From the NCBI GenBank assembly GCA_030524545.1, contig JAUNGM010000021.1:1-64000 (forward strand): a DNA stretch of 64,000 bases, written 5' to 3'. The position numbers were made by a program, and so were the translations under genes. This DNA comes from Eubacteriales bacterium (GTDB lineage Bacteria; Bacillota; Clostridia; Lachnospirales; Lachnospiraceae). The notes under the pieces are model-generated. The model did not search any database. It was not told where the DNA came from and worked only from the letters and a program-made list of their open reading frames with translations. Positions 1 to 7,264 of the stretch are shown piece by piece (positions within the stretch are counted from its first letter, which is position 1; the number at the start of each line of letters is the position of its first letter).

Positions 1-98
1 AAGAATAAAGGGGTTTTGATTTAATATATGTATTATGGGGCTGCAAAACAACGGAGAAGATCAAAAAGACCAAAACGAATTGAAGAAATCGCTCAATT

Positions 99-114
99 TG
101 TAAAAATTTATACA
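99..114. promoter_or_regulatory. near-palindromic possible operator before nuoE
   Basis: The 16-base stretch TGTAAAAATTTATACA is a palindrome except for one symmetric pair of positions. It ends eight bases before the -35 box of the nuoE promoter. Its position and AT-rich dyad suit a transcription factor site. It loosely resembles redox-sensor (Rex-like) operators, but the match is not good enough to name the regulator. Confidence 0.3.
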
Positions 115-121
115 TTTTCCT

Positions 122-149
122 TTGATTGTCCGTCCTTTTGTGGTATAAT
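122..149 (+). promoter_or_regulatory. sigma-A promoter of the nuoE-nuoF operon
   Basis: TTGATT (122-127) and a perfect TATAAT (144-149) are separated by 16 bases, with a TG one base before the -10 (extended -10). It lies 54 bases before the nuoE start. The 120 bases to its left hold no gene I can support. Confidence 0.75.
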
Positions 150-202
150 GCAAAAGAATGAAATATTATGTTTAAATTTATCTATACAGGAGGGACAATC
201 AT

Positions 203-715
203 ATGAGCAATATGTGTGAATGCCAGAACGGCGGAAACGCGGATTTCGCTGAATTGGCTCCGGTACTGGAGAAATATGCCAGGGTACCAGGCAGCCTGAT
301 CACCATTCTTCAGCAGACACAGGATATCTACGGTTATCTCTCTCTGGATGCAATCAATTACATTGCAGAGAGAACCGGAATCATGCCTGCGAAAATTTAC
401 GGTGTAGCCACATTCTATGCACAGTTCCGCTTACAGCCGATCGGTAAGTACCTGATCATGCTTTGCAAAGGTACTGCCTGTCACGTAAACGGTTCCGACA
501 TGATTGAAGAAGCAGTTTGTGAACATCTTGGAATCAAAGACGGAGAGACTACAGAGGATGGATTATTTACTCTGAATAACGTTGCCTGTCTCGGATGCTG
601 TTCTCTGGCACCGGTTATGATGGTGAAGACCACGGACGGCGAAGAAACATTCGGCAACCTGACCAAATCTTCCGTTAAGAAGATTCTTGATGATTACAAA
701 GCACAGAATGCATAG
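203..715 (+). CDS. nuoE: NuoE/HydC-type [2Fe-2S] subunit of a soluble NADH-oxidising complex
   Basis: The small iron-sulfur subunit should relay electrons to or from the NuoF-type flavoprotein encoded next, in the cytoplasm. The 170-residue product has the thioredoxin-like [2Fe-2S] fold of the family, with cysteines at about 88 and 93 (CKGTACHV) and 129 and 133 (CLGCC), the usual C-x4-C and C-x3-C pattern. Its length is normal. The start follows AGGAGG by about eight bases and is the first good start after the promoter at 122-149. Eleven bases containing a ribosome site separate it from nuoF. The window has no complex I membrane subunits, so this is a soluble, hydrogenase- or dehydrogenase-type module rather than a respiratory one. 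The family call is secure; the physiological partner is inferred. Confidence 0.92.
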   Translation: MSNMCECQNGGNADFAELAPVLEKYARVPGSLITILQQTQDIYGYLSLDAINYIAERTGIMPAKIYGVATFYAQFRLQPIGKYLIMLCKGTACHVNGSDMIEEAVCEHLGIKDGETTEDGLFTLNNVACLGCCSLAPVMMVKTTDGEETFGNLTKSSVKKILDDYKAQNA

Positions 716-726
716 GAGGTAGAGAT

Positions 727-2481
727 ATGAAAGTTGTTGTAGGACAGGGCAGCTGTGGTATTGCTACCGGCGCGAAGAAAACCTCTAATGAATTCGAAAG
801 AATCGTTGCAGAAAAGAATCTGACAAACGTTGTGGTTGATAAGACCGGCTGTATCGGTACCTGTTATCTGGAGCCGATCGTAGACGTTTATAACGAGGAA
901 GGCGCACTGGAAGCCAGATATGTAAAATGTACAACAGACAAGGTTGCCCGGATCGTTGACGAACATCTCATCGGCGGCAAGCCTGTTGAAGAATATGTGA
1001 TCCCGCAGGAGGATGAGGCTTTCTTATCCCAGCAGCAGAGAATCGTTCTCCGCAACTGCGGCCAGATCAACCCTGAAAAAATTGAAGAATACATTGCTGT
1101 TGGCGGATATGAGGCTGCTAAGAAAGTCATCACATCCATGACTCCGGAGCAGGTAATTGAAGAGATTAAGATCTCCGGTCTTCGCGGACGCGGCGGTGCA
1201 GGTTTCCCGACCTGGTTTAAATGGAACGCCATCAAATCCAACAGCGGTGCACAGAAATATATGGTATGTAACGCAGACGAGGGTGACCCGGGTGCATTCA
1301 TGGACCGTTCCGTACTGGAAGGTGACCCGCACTCCCTGCTGGAAGGTATGATCATCGGAGGTTTTGCTGCAGGCGCTACCGAAGGTATCATTTACTGCCG
1401 TGCTGAGTATCCTCTGGCAATCGCTCGTCTGGAGATCGCAATGGCTCAGGCCAGAGAAAAAGGCTATCTCGGAAAGAACCTGTTTGGTACAGGCTTCAAC
1501 TTTGATATCCGCATCAAAGCCGGCGCAGGTGCATTCGTCTGTGGTGAGGAGACAGCCCTGATCGCATCCCTGGAAGGTGAGCGAGGCATGCCTCGTCTGA
1601 AACCGCCGTTCCCGGCAGCCAAAGGCTACTGGAAACTCCCCACCAACATCAATAACGTAGAAACCTATGCAAACGTTGCATGGATCATCGCCAACGGCGG
1701 CCAGGCATTTGCAGACAGAGGTGCTGAGAAGTCCAAAGGCTCCAAGGTATTCGCTCTTGCAGGTAAGATCAAGAAGGGCGGCCTTGTAGAAGTACCGATG
1801 GGTATGACTCTCCGCGAGGTTATCTACAATATCGGCGGCGGTATTAAGAATGACAAGGAATTCAAGGCTGTTCAGATGGGTGGTCCGTCCGGCGGATGTA
1901 TCCCGGCACAGCTCATTGATACTCCTGTTACATATGAAGACATCAATAAAACAGGTGCGATCGTTGGTTCCGGCGGTATGATCGTTATGGACGAAGACAC
2001 CTGTATGGTAGATATGGCCCGTTTCTTCCTGGATTTCACCAAGAAAGAATCCTGCGGTAAATGTAACTACTGCCGTATCGGTACCAAGAGAATGCTTGAG
2101 ATTCTGGAGAGAATCACAAAAGGAGAAGGCAAGGACGGCGACATCGAGCTTCTGGAAGAGCTTGCAGGCAAGATTAAAGACGGTGCTATGTGCGGCCTTG
2201 GTCAGACAGCTCCGAACCCGGTACTTACCACCATCCGTTATTTCCGCAACGAATATGAAGATCATATTTACAATCATAAATGTACAGCAAGATCCTGTAA
2301 AGCTCTTATCCATTACGAGATCACCGAAGACTGCAAGGGCTGCGGCAAGTGTAAGAGAAACTGCCCGGTTAATGCCATCAGCGGTGATAAGAAACAGGTT
2401 CATAAGATTGATCCGAATGTATGTATCAAGTGCGGCAAGTGTGAAGACAACTGTGCATTTGGTGCAGTGAAGAGAGTTTAA
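727..2481 (+). CDS. nuoF: NuoF/HydB-type NADH-binding flavoprotein
   Basis: This subunit binds NADH and FMN and exchanges electrons with iron-sulfur clusters. Domains in order: an N-terminal thioredoxin-like part with cysteines at about 10, 42 and 46; the FMN/NADH core with GLRGRGGAGFPTW at 151-163 and CNADEGDPGAF at 181-191; the N3-type cluster motif CGKCNYC near 442-448; and a C-terminal two-cluster ferredoxin from about 535 (CKGCGKCKRNCP, CIKCGKCEDNC). At 584 residues with both extra terminal domains it matches HydB of [FeFe]-hydrogenase and related electron-bifurcating complexes, not the shorter NuoF of complex I. AGGAGGT precedes the ATG. Fifteen bases separate it from the chimeric third subunit, so one transcript is likely. 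No H-cluster subunit is encoded here. Confidence 0.92.
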   Translation: MKVVVGQGSCGIATGAKKTSNEFERIVAEKNLTNVVVDKTGCIGTCYLEPIVDVYNEEGALEARYVKCTTDKVARIVDEHLIGGKPVEEYVIPQEDEAFLSQQQRIVLRNCGQINPEKIEEYIAVGGYEAAKKVITSMTPEQVIEEIKISGLRGRGGAGFPTWFKWNAIKSNSGAQKYMVCNADEGDPGAFMDRSVLEGDPHSLLEGMIIGGFAAGATEGIIYCRAEYPLAIARLEIAMAQAREKGYLGKNLFGTGFNFDIRIKAGAGAFVCGEETALIASLEGERGMPRLKPPFPAAKGYWKLPTNINNVETYANVAWIIANGGQAFADRGAEKSKGSKVFALAGKIKKGGLVEVPMGMTLREVIYNIGGGIKNDKEFKAVQMGGPSGGCIPAQLIDTPVTYEDINKTGAIVGSGGMIVMDEDTCMVDMARFFLDFTKKESCGKCNYCRIGTKRMLEILERITKGEGKDGDIELLEELAGKIKDGAMCGLGQTAPNPVLTTIRYFRNEYEDHIYNHKCTARSCKALIHYEITEDCKGCGKCKRNCPVNAISGDKKQVHKIDPNVCIKCGKCEDNCAFGAVKRV

Positions 2482-2496
2482 TAGGAGGTGTAGACT

Positions 2497-5400
2497 GTGA
2501 ACAAATTCAGATTAAATATCGACGGAAAAGAAGTCTACGGACTTCCGGGACAGACCATTCTTGAAGTTTGCAAAGAGAACGATATCTTTATTCCGACTCT
2601 CTGCTATGATGAAAGAACAGAAATTTACGGCGCATGCGGCCTTTGTATGGTAGAGTGGGAAGGAAGCCCGAAGCTCTGGAAAGCCTGTGCAACAGAAATT
2701 GCACCGAACATGGTGATCCGTACCAATACCCCGCGTGTCATTGAATCCAGAAAGACCAACCTGGAGCTTCTTCTTTCCAACCACAAGGGCGACTGCCGTC
2801 CTCCGTGTATGCTGGCATGTCCGGCAGGAACAGACTGCCAGGGCTATGTAGGCCTGATCGCCAACGGTCAGTACGAAGAAGCCATCAAATTAATCAGAGA
2901 AAACATTCCGCTTCCGGGTTCTATCGGACGTGTCTGCCCGCATCCTTGTGAAAAGGCATGCCGCCGCGGTCTTGTTGACGAACCGGTTGCAATCGCAAAC
3001 CTGAAGAGATTTGCTGCAGATACCGATGAATTCGGAGAAGACCCATTCGTACCGGAGTGCGAGCCGGATACAGGCAAGAACGTTGCTATTATCGGCGGCG
3101 GTCCTTACGGTATCTCCATGGCATATTTCCTTCGCCAGTTGGGACATGACGTAACGATCTATGAAGCAATGCCGAAGCTGGGCGGTATGCTCCGCTACGG
3201 TATTCCGGAATACCGTCTTCCAAAGGAAGTTCTTGACGAAGAGATTGCTACCCTGGAAAAGATGGGTGTGACCATGGTGACAAACACCAAGATCGGCGAG
3301 GATATCTCTTTTGAAGCTATTAAGAGAGACTTTGATGCTGTATGTATCGGTATCGGTGCATGGGTATCCACAGGCGTTCGCTGCAAGGGCGAAGACGCAC
3401 AGGGCGTGATCGGCGGTATTGACTTCCTTCGTAAGGTTGTCCGCAACGAAACCATCGACCTCGGTGAGAACGTAGCCATCGTCGGCGGCGGAAACACTGC
3501 AATGGATGCCTGCCGTACGGCAGTACGTCTCGGTGCAAAGAAAGTATACAACATCTACAGAAGAACCAAAGATGAAATGCCTGCAGATATGATCGAGATC
3601 GAGGAAGCAGAAGAGGAAGGTGTAATCTTCCTGAATCTGACCAATCCTCTGGAGATCATCTCCGATGAGAACGGCCACTGCCGTCAGATGGTACTTCAGG
3701 TAATGAAGCTTGGTGAACCGGATGCATCCGGACGTCGTGCTCCTGTTCCGGTAGAAGGCGAGACCAAGACCATTGATGTAGATACCGTTATCCTGGCAAT
3801 CGGCCAGAAAGTAAATGCAGCCGGAATCGAAGGCGTAGAGCTTACCAGAAAAGGCGGCATCATTTACGACAAAGAAACATTCATGACTGCAATCCCGGGT
3901 GTATTTGCCGGCGGTGACTGCGGTAATGACAAGATTTCTATCGCTGTAGAATCCATTGCTGATGCTAAGAAGAGCTGCGATATCGTAGACGCTTACCTGC
4001 GCGGCGAAGAGATTAAATATGAGCCAAACTACTATGTAACCAAGAAGGACGTTACGGCGGCTACTTTTGAAGACCGTGAAAGAATGTGCCGTCCGACTAT
4101 GGAACAGCTGAATGCAGAAGAAAGAAAAGATAACTTCACAGAAGTTGTATTCGGATATGACGAAGAGCAGGCTTTGGAAGAAGCGCATCGTTGTCTGGAA
4201 TGCGGATGTAAAGATTACTTCGAATGTAAGCTGATCTCCTACGCTAATATGTATGATGTTGATCCGGATCGTTTTGCCGGTGACATCAATGAAGTAGATT
4301 ATAAGGATGAGCATCCGTTCATCTTAAGAGACCCGAATAAGTGTATCCTCTGCGGACTTTGTGTACGTGCCTGCGATGAGGTTATGGGCGTTGGCGCACT
4401 GGGCCTTGTAAAACGTGGATTTGATACGGTTGTAAAACCGGCTCTGGAACAGCCGCTTTCCGAAACAGGATGTATCTCCTGCGGTCAGTGTGTAAGTGTC
4501 TGCCCGACAGGCGCACTGCAGGAAAACCTGTCTCTGGAGAAATCCGTTCCGCTTGATACAGAAGTGACAGATACTACCTGTGCACACTGCTCTGTTGGCT
4601 GCTCCATCCATCTGGAAACCTACGGCGACATGCTTGTGAAATCTGTTCCGGACAAAGAAGGCGCTGTCAATAAGGGACTTCTCTGCGGACGCGGTAAATT
4701 CGGCTTTGACTGTGCAGTCATGGAAGACAAGCTTCTTGACCCGATGGCAAGAAAGAACGGTGAGCTGACAGAGGTAGATTACCATGAAGCATTCGTTCTG
4801 GTAGCCAAGAAGGCAGAATCCCTTGCAGCAAAATACGGCAAGGATGCGGTAGCTGTTGCAATTTCCGACAGATACACCAACGAAGAAGCTTATGTCATCA
4901 AGAAGCTCGCTGATGAAATAGGCGCTAAGACTCTCTGCTTCAATAACAGAGAAAGCGGACTTGAGAAGGTTCTGGGTGTAAACGCTTCCCCGAACACCAT
5001 CGACGAACTGCTTTCCGCAGAAGTGATTCTCTGCGCAGGCTTCATTGCAAAAGAAAACCAGGTTATCCGTCTGAAACTGAAACAGGCTGCTAAGAACGGT
5101 GCCAAAGTTATCCTGGTAAATCCGGAGGGATATGAGCAGGATCATATGAGCTTCGTATACAAGGCTATCTCCACAAGCAACAGTCTTGCATTCTTCAAGG
5201 GCGTTGCCAAAGTTCTGGTTGATATGGGCAAGGGCGCAGGAATCGAAGGTTATGATGCATTCAAGGCTTCCGTAGAAGGCGCAGAAGTATGCGATGAGAT
5301 CAAAGCAGTTGCAGAGCTTTATGCAAACGCTAAGAAAGCTATGATCGTATTCCAGCAGAACGTTGTTACTACCGAAGCAGCAACCCTGCTTTCCGATATC

Positions 5401-6000
5401 GCTGTTGTATCCGGACACATCGGCAAAGCCCGTGACGGTATCCTTCAGCTTAAGGCAAAGAACAACAGCCAGGGTCTCATTGACCTGGGTGTAACTGCAG
5501 GCGCAGAAGCAATGGAAGGCGTGAAAGCCCTCCTGGTATTCGGCGAAGATCCGGCACCGGAATACTTAAAAGAACTTGTATTCCTGATGGTTTGCGATAC
5601 CCATATGACAGAGACAGCTAAGGTTGCAGACGTTGTGATCCCGGGAACAGGATTTGCATCTACATACGGTACCTTCACCAACACCGAGCGCAGACTGCAG
5701 CCGGTTGAGCAGGCCATTGAAGAAGATGTGGTATTCAACAACTGGGAAGTTGCAGCAGAACTTGCTCACGTTTACGAAATCGAAATGCCATATGACGAAG
5801 TAGAAGACATTTCCGACGAAATGAACGAAGTTCTTCCTGTTTACCGCTATGCGGAAATGGGACAGATCTATGGAGGTGTTCTGGAATGCAAGGGTGCAAA
5901 ACTGGTAGCTGTAGAAGATGCGGCACTGGTAGCTCCTCTGAAATGTACAGATCATCTCATGAACATGATCGACGAAAGACTGCCGAAAAGTTCCAAATAA
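2497..6000 (+). CDS. chimeric NuoG-type ferredoxin / GltD-like flavoprotein / molybdopterin-oxidoreductase-like subunit
   Basis: This 1167-residue protein joins modules normally found on separate subunits. Residues 1-75 are a plant-type [2Fe-2S] ferredoxin domain. About 85-180 is the cysteine-rich head of GltD (glutamate synthase small subunit). About 190-530 is a GltD-like flavoprotein with an FAD motif (AIIGGGPYGISMA, from ~195) and an NAD(P)H motif (AIVGGGNTAMDA, from ~324). Two [4Fe-4S] clusters follow at 612-675 (CILCGLCVRAC, CISCGQCVSVCP). A formate-dehydrogenase-like Fe4S4/molybdopterin region runs from ~693 (CAHCSVGC). In that last part, the place where formate dehydrogenases carry selenocysteine or cysteine reads NNRESGLEKV, so no catalytic Sec/Cys is seen. 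It starts with GTG after AGGAGGTG. It probably forms the third subunit of a NADH/ferredoxin/NADPH electron-transfer complex; the substrate is unknown. Confidence 0.8.
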   Translation: MNKFRLNIDGKEVYGLPGQTILEVCKENDIFIPTLCYDERTEIYGACGLCMVEWEGSPKLWKACATEIAPNMVIRTNTPRVIESRKTNLELLLSNHKGDCRPPCMLACPAGTDCQGYVGLIANGQYEEAIKLIRENIPLPGSIGRVCPHPCEKACRRGLVDEPVAIANLKRFAADTDEFGEDPFVPECEPDTGKNVAIIGGGPYGISMAYFLRQLGHDVTIYEAMPKLGGMLRYGIPEYRLPKEVLDEEIATLEKMGVTMVTNTKIGEDISFEAIKRDFDAVCIGIGAWVSTGVRCKGEDAQGVIGGIDFLRKVVRNETIDLGENVAIVGGGNTAMDACRTAVRLGAKKVYNIYRRTKDEMPADMIEIEEAEEEGVIFLNLTNPLEIISDENGHCRQMVLQVMKLGEPDASGRRAPVPVEGETKTIDVDTVILAIGQKVNAAGIEGVELTRKGGIIYDKETFMTAIPGVFAGGDCGNDKISIAVESIADAKKSCDIVDAYLRGEEIKYEPNYYVTKKDVTAATFEDRERMCRPTMEQLNAEERKDNFTEVVFGYDEEQALEEAHRCLECGCKDYFECKLISYANMYDVDPDRFAGDINEVDYKDEHPFILRDPNKCILCGLCVRACDEVMGVGALGLVKRGFDTVVKPALEQPLSETGCISCGQCVSVCPTGALQENLSLEKSVPLDTEVTDTTCAHCSVGCSIHLETYGDMLVKSVPDKEGAVNKGLLCGRGKFGFDCAVMEDKLLDPMARKNGELTEVDYHEAFVLVAKKAESLAAKYGKDAVAVAISDRYTNEEAYVIKKLADEIGAKTLCFNNRESGLEKVLGVNASPNTIDELLSAEVILCAGFIAKENQVIRLKLKQAAKNGAKVILVNPEGYEQDHMSFVYKAISTSNSLAFFKGVAKVLVDMGKGAGIEGYDAFKASVEGAEVCDEIKAVAELYANAKKAMIVFQQNVVTTEAATLLSDIAVVSGHIGKARDGILQLKAKNNSQGLIDLGVTAGAEAMEGVKALLVFGEDPAPEYLKELVFLMVCDTHMTETAKVADVVIPGTGFASTYGTFTNTERRLQPVEQAIEEDVVFNNWEVAAELAHVYEIEMPYDEVEDISDEMNEVLPVYRYAEMGQIYGGVLECKGAKLVAVEDAALVAPLKCTDHLMNMIDERLPKSSK

Positions 6001-6017
6001 TATTCTTATGTAAACCC

Positions 6018-6060
6018 AAAGCCCCGTACAGTGTCTTTCTGTACGGGGCTTTCTAGTTGT
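6018..6060 (+). terminator. terminator of the nuoE-nuoF operon
   Basis: A perfect 14-bp stem (AAAGCCCCGTACAG at 6018-6031 with CTGTACGGGGCTTT at 6039-6052) encloses a 7-base loop and follows the chimeric subunit's stop codon by 17 bases. The T-run comes a little late, after about 10 bases. Confidence 0.85.
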
Positions 6061-6085
6061 AACTTTTTTTTTCTTGTGGTATAAT
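6057..6085 (+). promoter_or_regulatory. promoter at the head of the 117-bp repeats (uppP)
   Basis: TTGTAA (6057-6062), a 17-base spacer containing a T-run, and TATAAT (6080-6085) preceded by TG form an extended -10 promoter. The -10 and its TGG lead are copied at 6197-6202 and 6314-6319 by the tandem repeat, but those copies lack a good -35. The first or last copy may drive uppP. Confidence 0.55.
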
Positions 6086-6343
6086 GTGAACACTTAATGA
6101 GCGCAAGCCGAAGGCGCAGTGCGAATTTAGTGAGAACATATGCCAGGACACTTAATGAATGCAAGCCGAAGGCGCAGCATGAATTTAGTGACCTGGTATA
6201 ATGTGAACGTTTCACGAGCGCAAGCCGAAGGCGCAGTGCGAATTTAGTGAGAACATATGCCAGGACACTTAATGAATGCAAGCCGAAGGCGCAGCATGAA
6301 TTTAGTGACCTGGTATAATGTGAACGTTTCACGGGCGCAAGCC
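6080..6343. repeat. 117-bp tandem repeat built from hairpin units
   Basis: Two full copies (6080-6196 and 6197-6313) and a partial third (6314-6343) repeat with a period of exactly 117 bases. The last 96 bases of copies 1 and 2 are identical. Each copy holds two related 42-base units, for example 6091-6132 and 6149-6190, which fold as imperfect palindromes around the core GCCGAAGGC. Between these two units the stem bases change in pairs: GCGC with GTGC in one, ATGC with GCAT in the other, so pairing is kept. Each copy also carries TATAAT followed by GTGAAC. The open frames across it arise from the repeat and are not credible genes. Confidence 0.85.
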
Positions 6344-6368
6344 AATTTAATAAGAAAAGGAAAAGATC

Positions 6369-7247
6369 ATGTCAGCTTTTTATGCAATCATATTGGGAGT
6401 CGTACAGGGAATTACGGAATTTCTTCCGTTAAGCAGTTTTGGACATCTTGCTGTCATAGAAAAGTATCTGGGCATTTCCAGAAGCTCCGGTGTTCTTTTT
6501 GAAGCTATGCTTCATATAGGTACCCTCTTCGCCATATATGCGGTCTTCCAAAAGGATATCAAAAGAGTCTGCGTGGAATTTCTCGGGATTCTTGCAGATC
6601 TGGTCGGGAATCTGAATCTTTATATTCATAACAGAAAGACAGGGGATAATCTTCACTATGCCAGGATCATCACCAGCAGCTATCGTAAATTTGCTGTGAT
6701 GATCTTTGTTTCCATGATCCCTACGGCAGCAATCGGTTATACCTGCCAACGTCTTGTAGTAAAGAGTGCACTTTTCCCAATGATTTCCGGTATTGGAATC
6801 CTGATCACAGGCATTCTGCTTCTGGTAACGGATATGGGGAATGCAGGCGGTACAAAGACGGCCAGGGAGGTTACTTATGATCAGGCCATGTGGCTTGGAA
6901 TCTGCCAGGGAATCTCTGTTTTTCCGGGATTCTCCAGAAGCGGCCTGACAATTTGCATGGCATTGCTTCTTGGATTCAGCCGTCCATATGCAGTCAAATT
7001 CTCCTATATCATGTCTATTCCGGCTGTAATAGGAGCGTTTTTTATGGAAATCGGCGAGTTTACATCCCCGTCTATGAGTATGTGGCTGGGAATCGACTAT
7101 GTTTTGGGAATGCTTTCAGCAGCAGTAACCGGCTATTTTTGTGCGCGTTTTCTGCTTCGTCTCGTACATAAGCAGAAATTCCGTTATTTTGCATATTATA
7201 GTTTTCTGGCAGGCGGCCTGGCGCTGGCCTGTAATTATCTGAGCTAA
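6369..7247 (+). CDS. uppP: undecaprenyl-diphosphatase UppP (BacA family)
   Basis: This integral membrane enzyme removes one phosphate from undecaprenyl diphosphate, recycling the lipid carrier used in peptidoglycan synthesis; excess enzyme is known to give bacitracin tolerance. The 292-residue product begins with the family signature EFLPLSSFGHL at about residues 18-28 and has the second motif PGFSRSGLTI near 190. Most of the rest is hydrophobic helices. The length is slightly above the usual 265-285. The ATG follows AGGAAAAG, a moderate ribosome site. A longer frame from 6257 runs back into the tandem repeats and is rejected. The repeat array immediately upstream carries two or three -10-like boxes and may set expression. 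ftsK follows after 17 bases. Confidence 0.93.
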   Translation: MSAFYAIILGVVQGITEFLPLSSFGHLAVIEKYLGISRSSGVLFEAMLHIGTLFAIYAVFQKDIKRVCVEFLGILADLVGNLNLYIHNRKTGDNLHYARIITSSYRKFAVMIFVSMIPTAAIGYTCQRLVVKSALFPMISGIGILITGILLLVTDMGNAGGTKTAREVTYDQAMWLGICQGISVFPGFSRSGLTICMALLLGFSRPYAVKFSYIMSIPAVIGAFFMEIGEFTSPSMSMWLGIDYVLGMLSAAVTGYFCARFLLRLVHKQKFRYFAYYSFLAGGLALACNYLS

Positions 7248-7264
7248 TAGGAGGGAGCCTGAAG

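Noticed and set aside
28-219. 63-codon plus-strand open frame upstream of nuoE
   Set aside because: It runs through the promoter (122-149) and into nuoE, has no ribosome site, and its composition is not protein-like.
1024-2403. 459-codon minus-strand frame opposite nuoF
   Set aside because: It is a codon-bias shadow of the strongly supported plus-strand gene, with a Cys/Phe-rich random composition.
2890-5418. Long minus-strand frames opposite the chimeric redox gene
   Set aside because: The plus-strand gene shows continuous domain motifs across the region; the opposite frames show none.
2497-6000. Selenocysteine-containing formate dehydrogenase
   Set aside because: No in-frame TGA is present and the expected Sec/Cys position carries neither residue.
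6006-6332. Minus-strand 108-codon repetitive frame over the tandem repeats
   Set aside because: It simply translates the 117-bp repeat; the terminator stem and the repeat structure explain the sequence.
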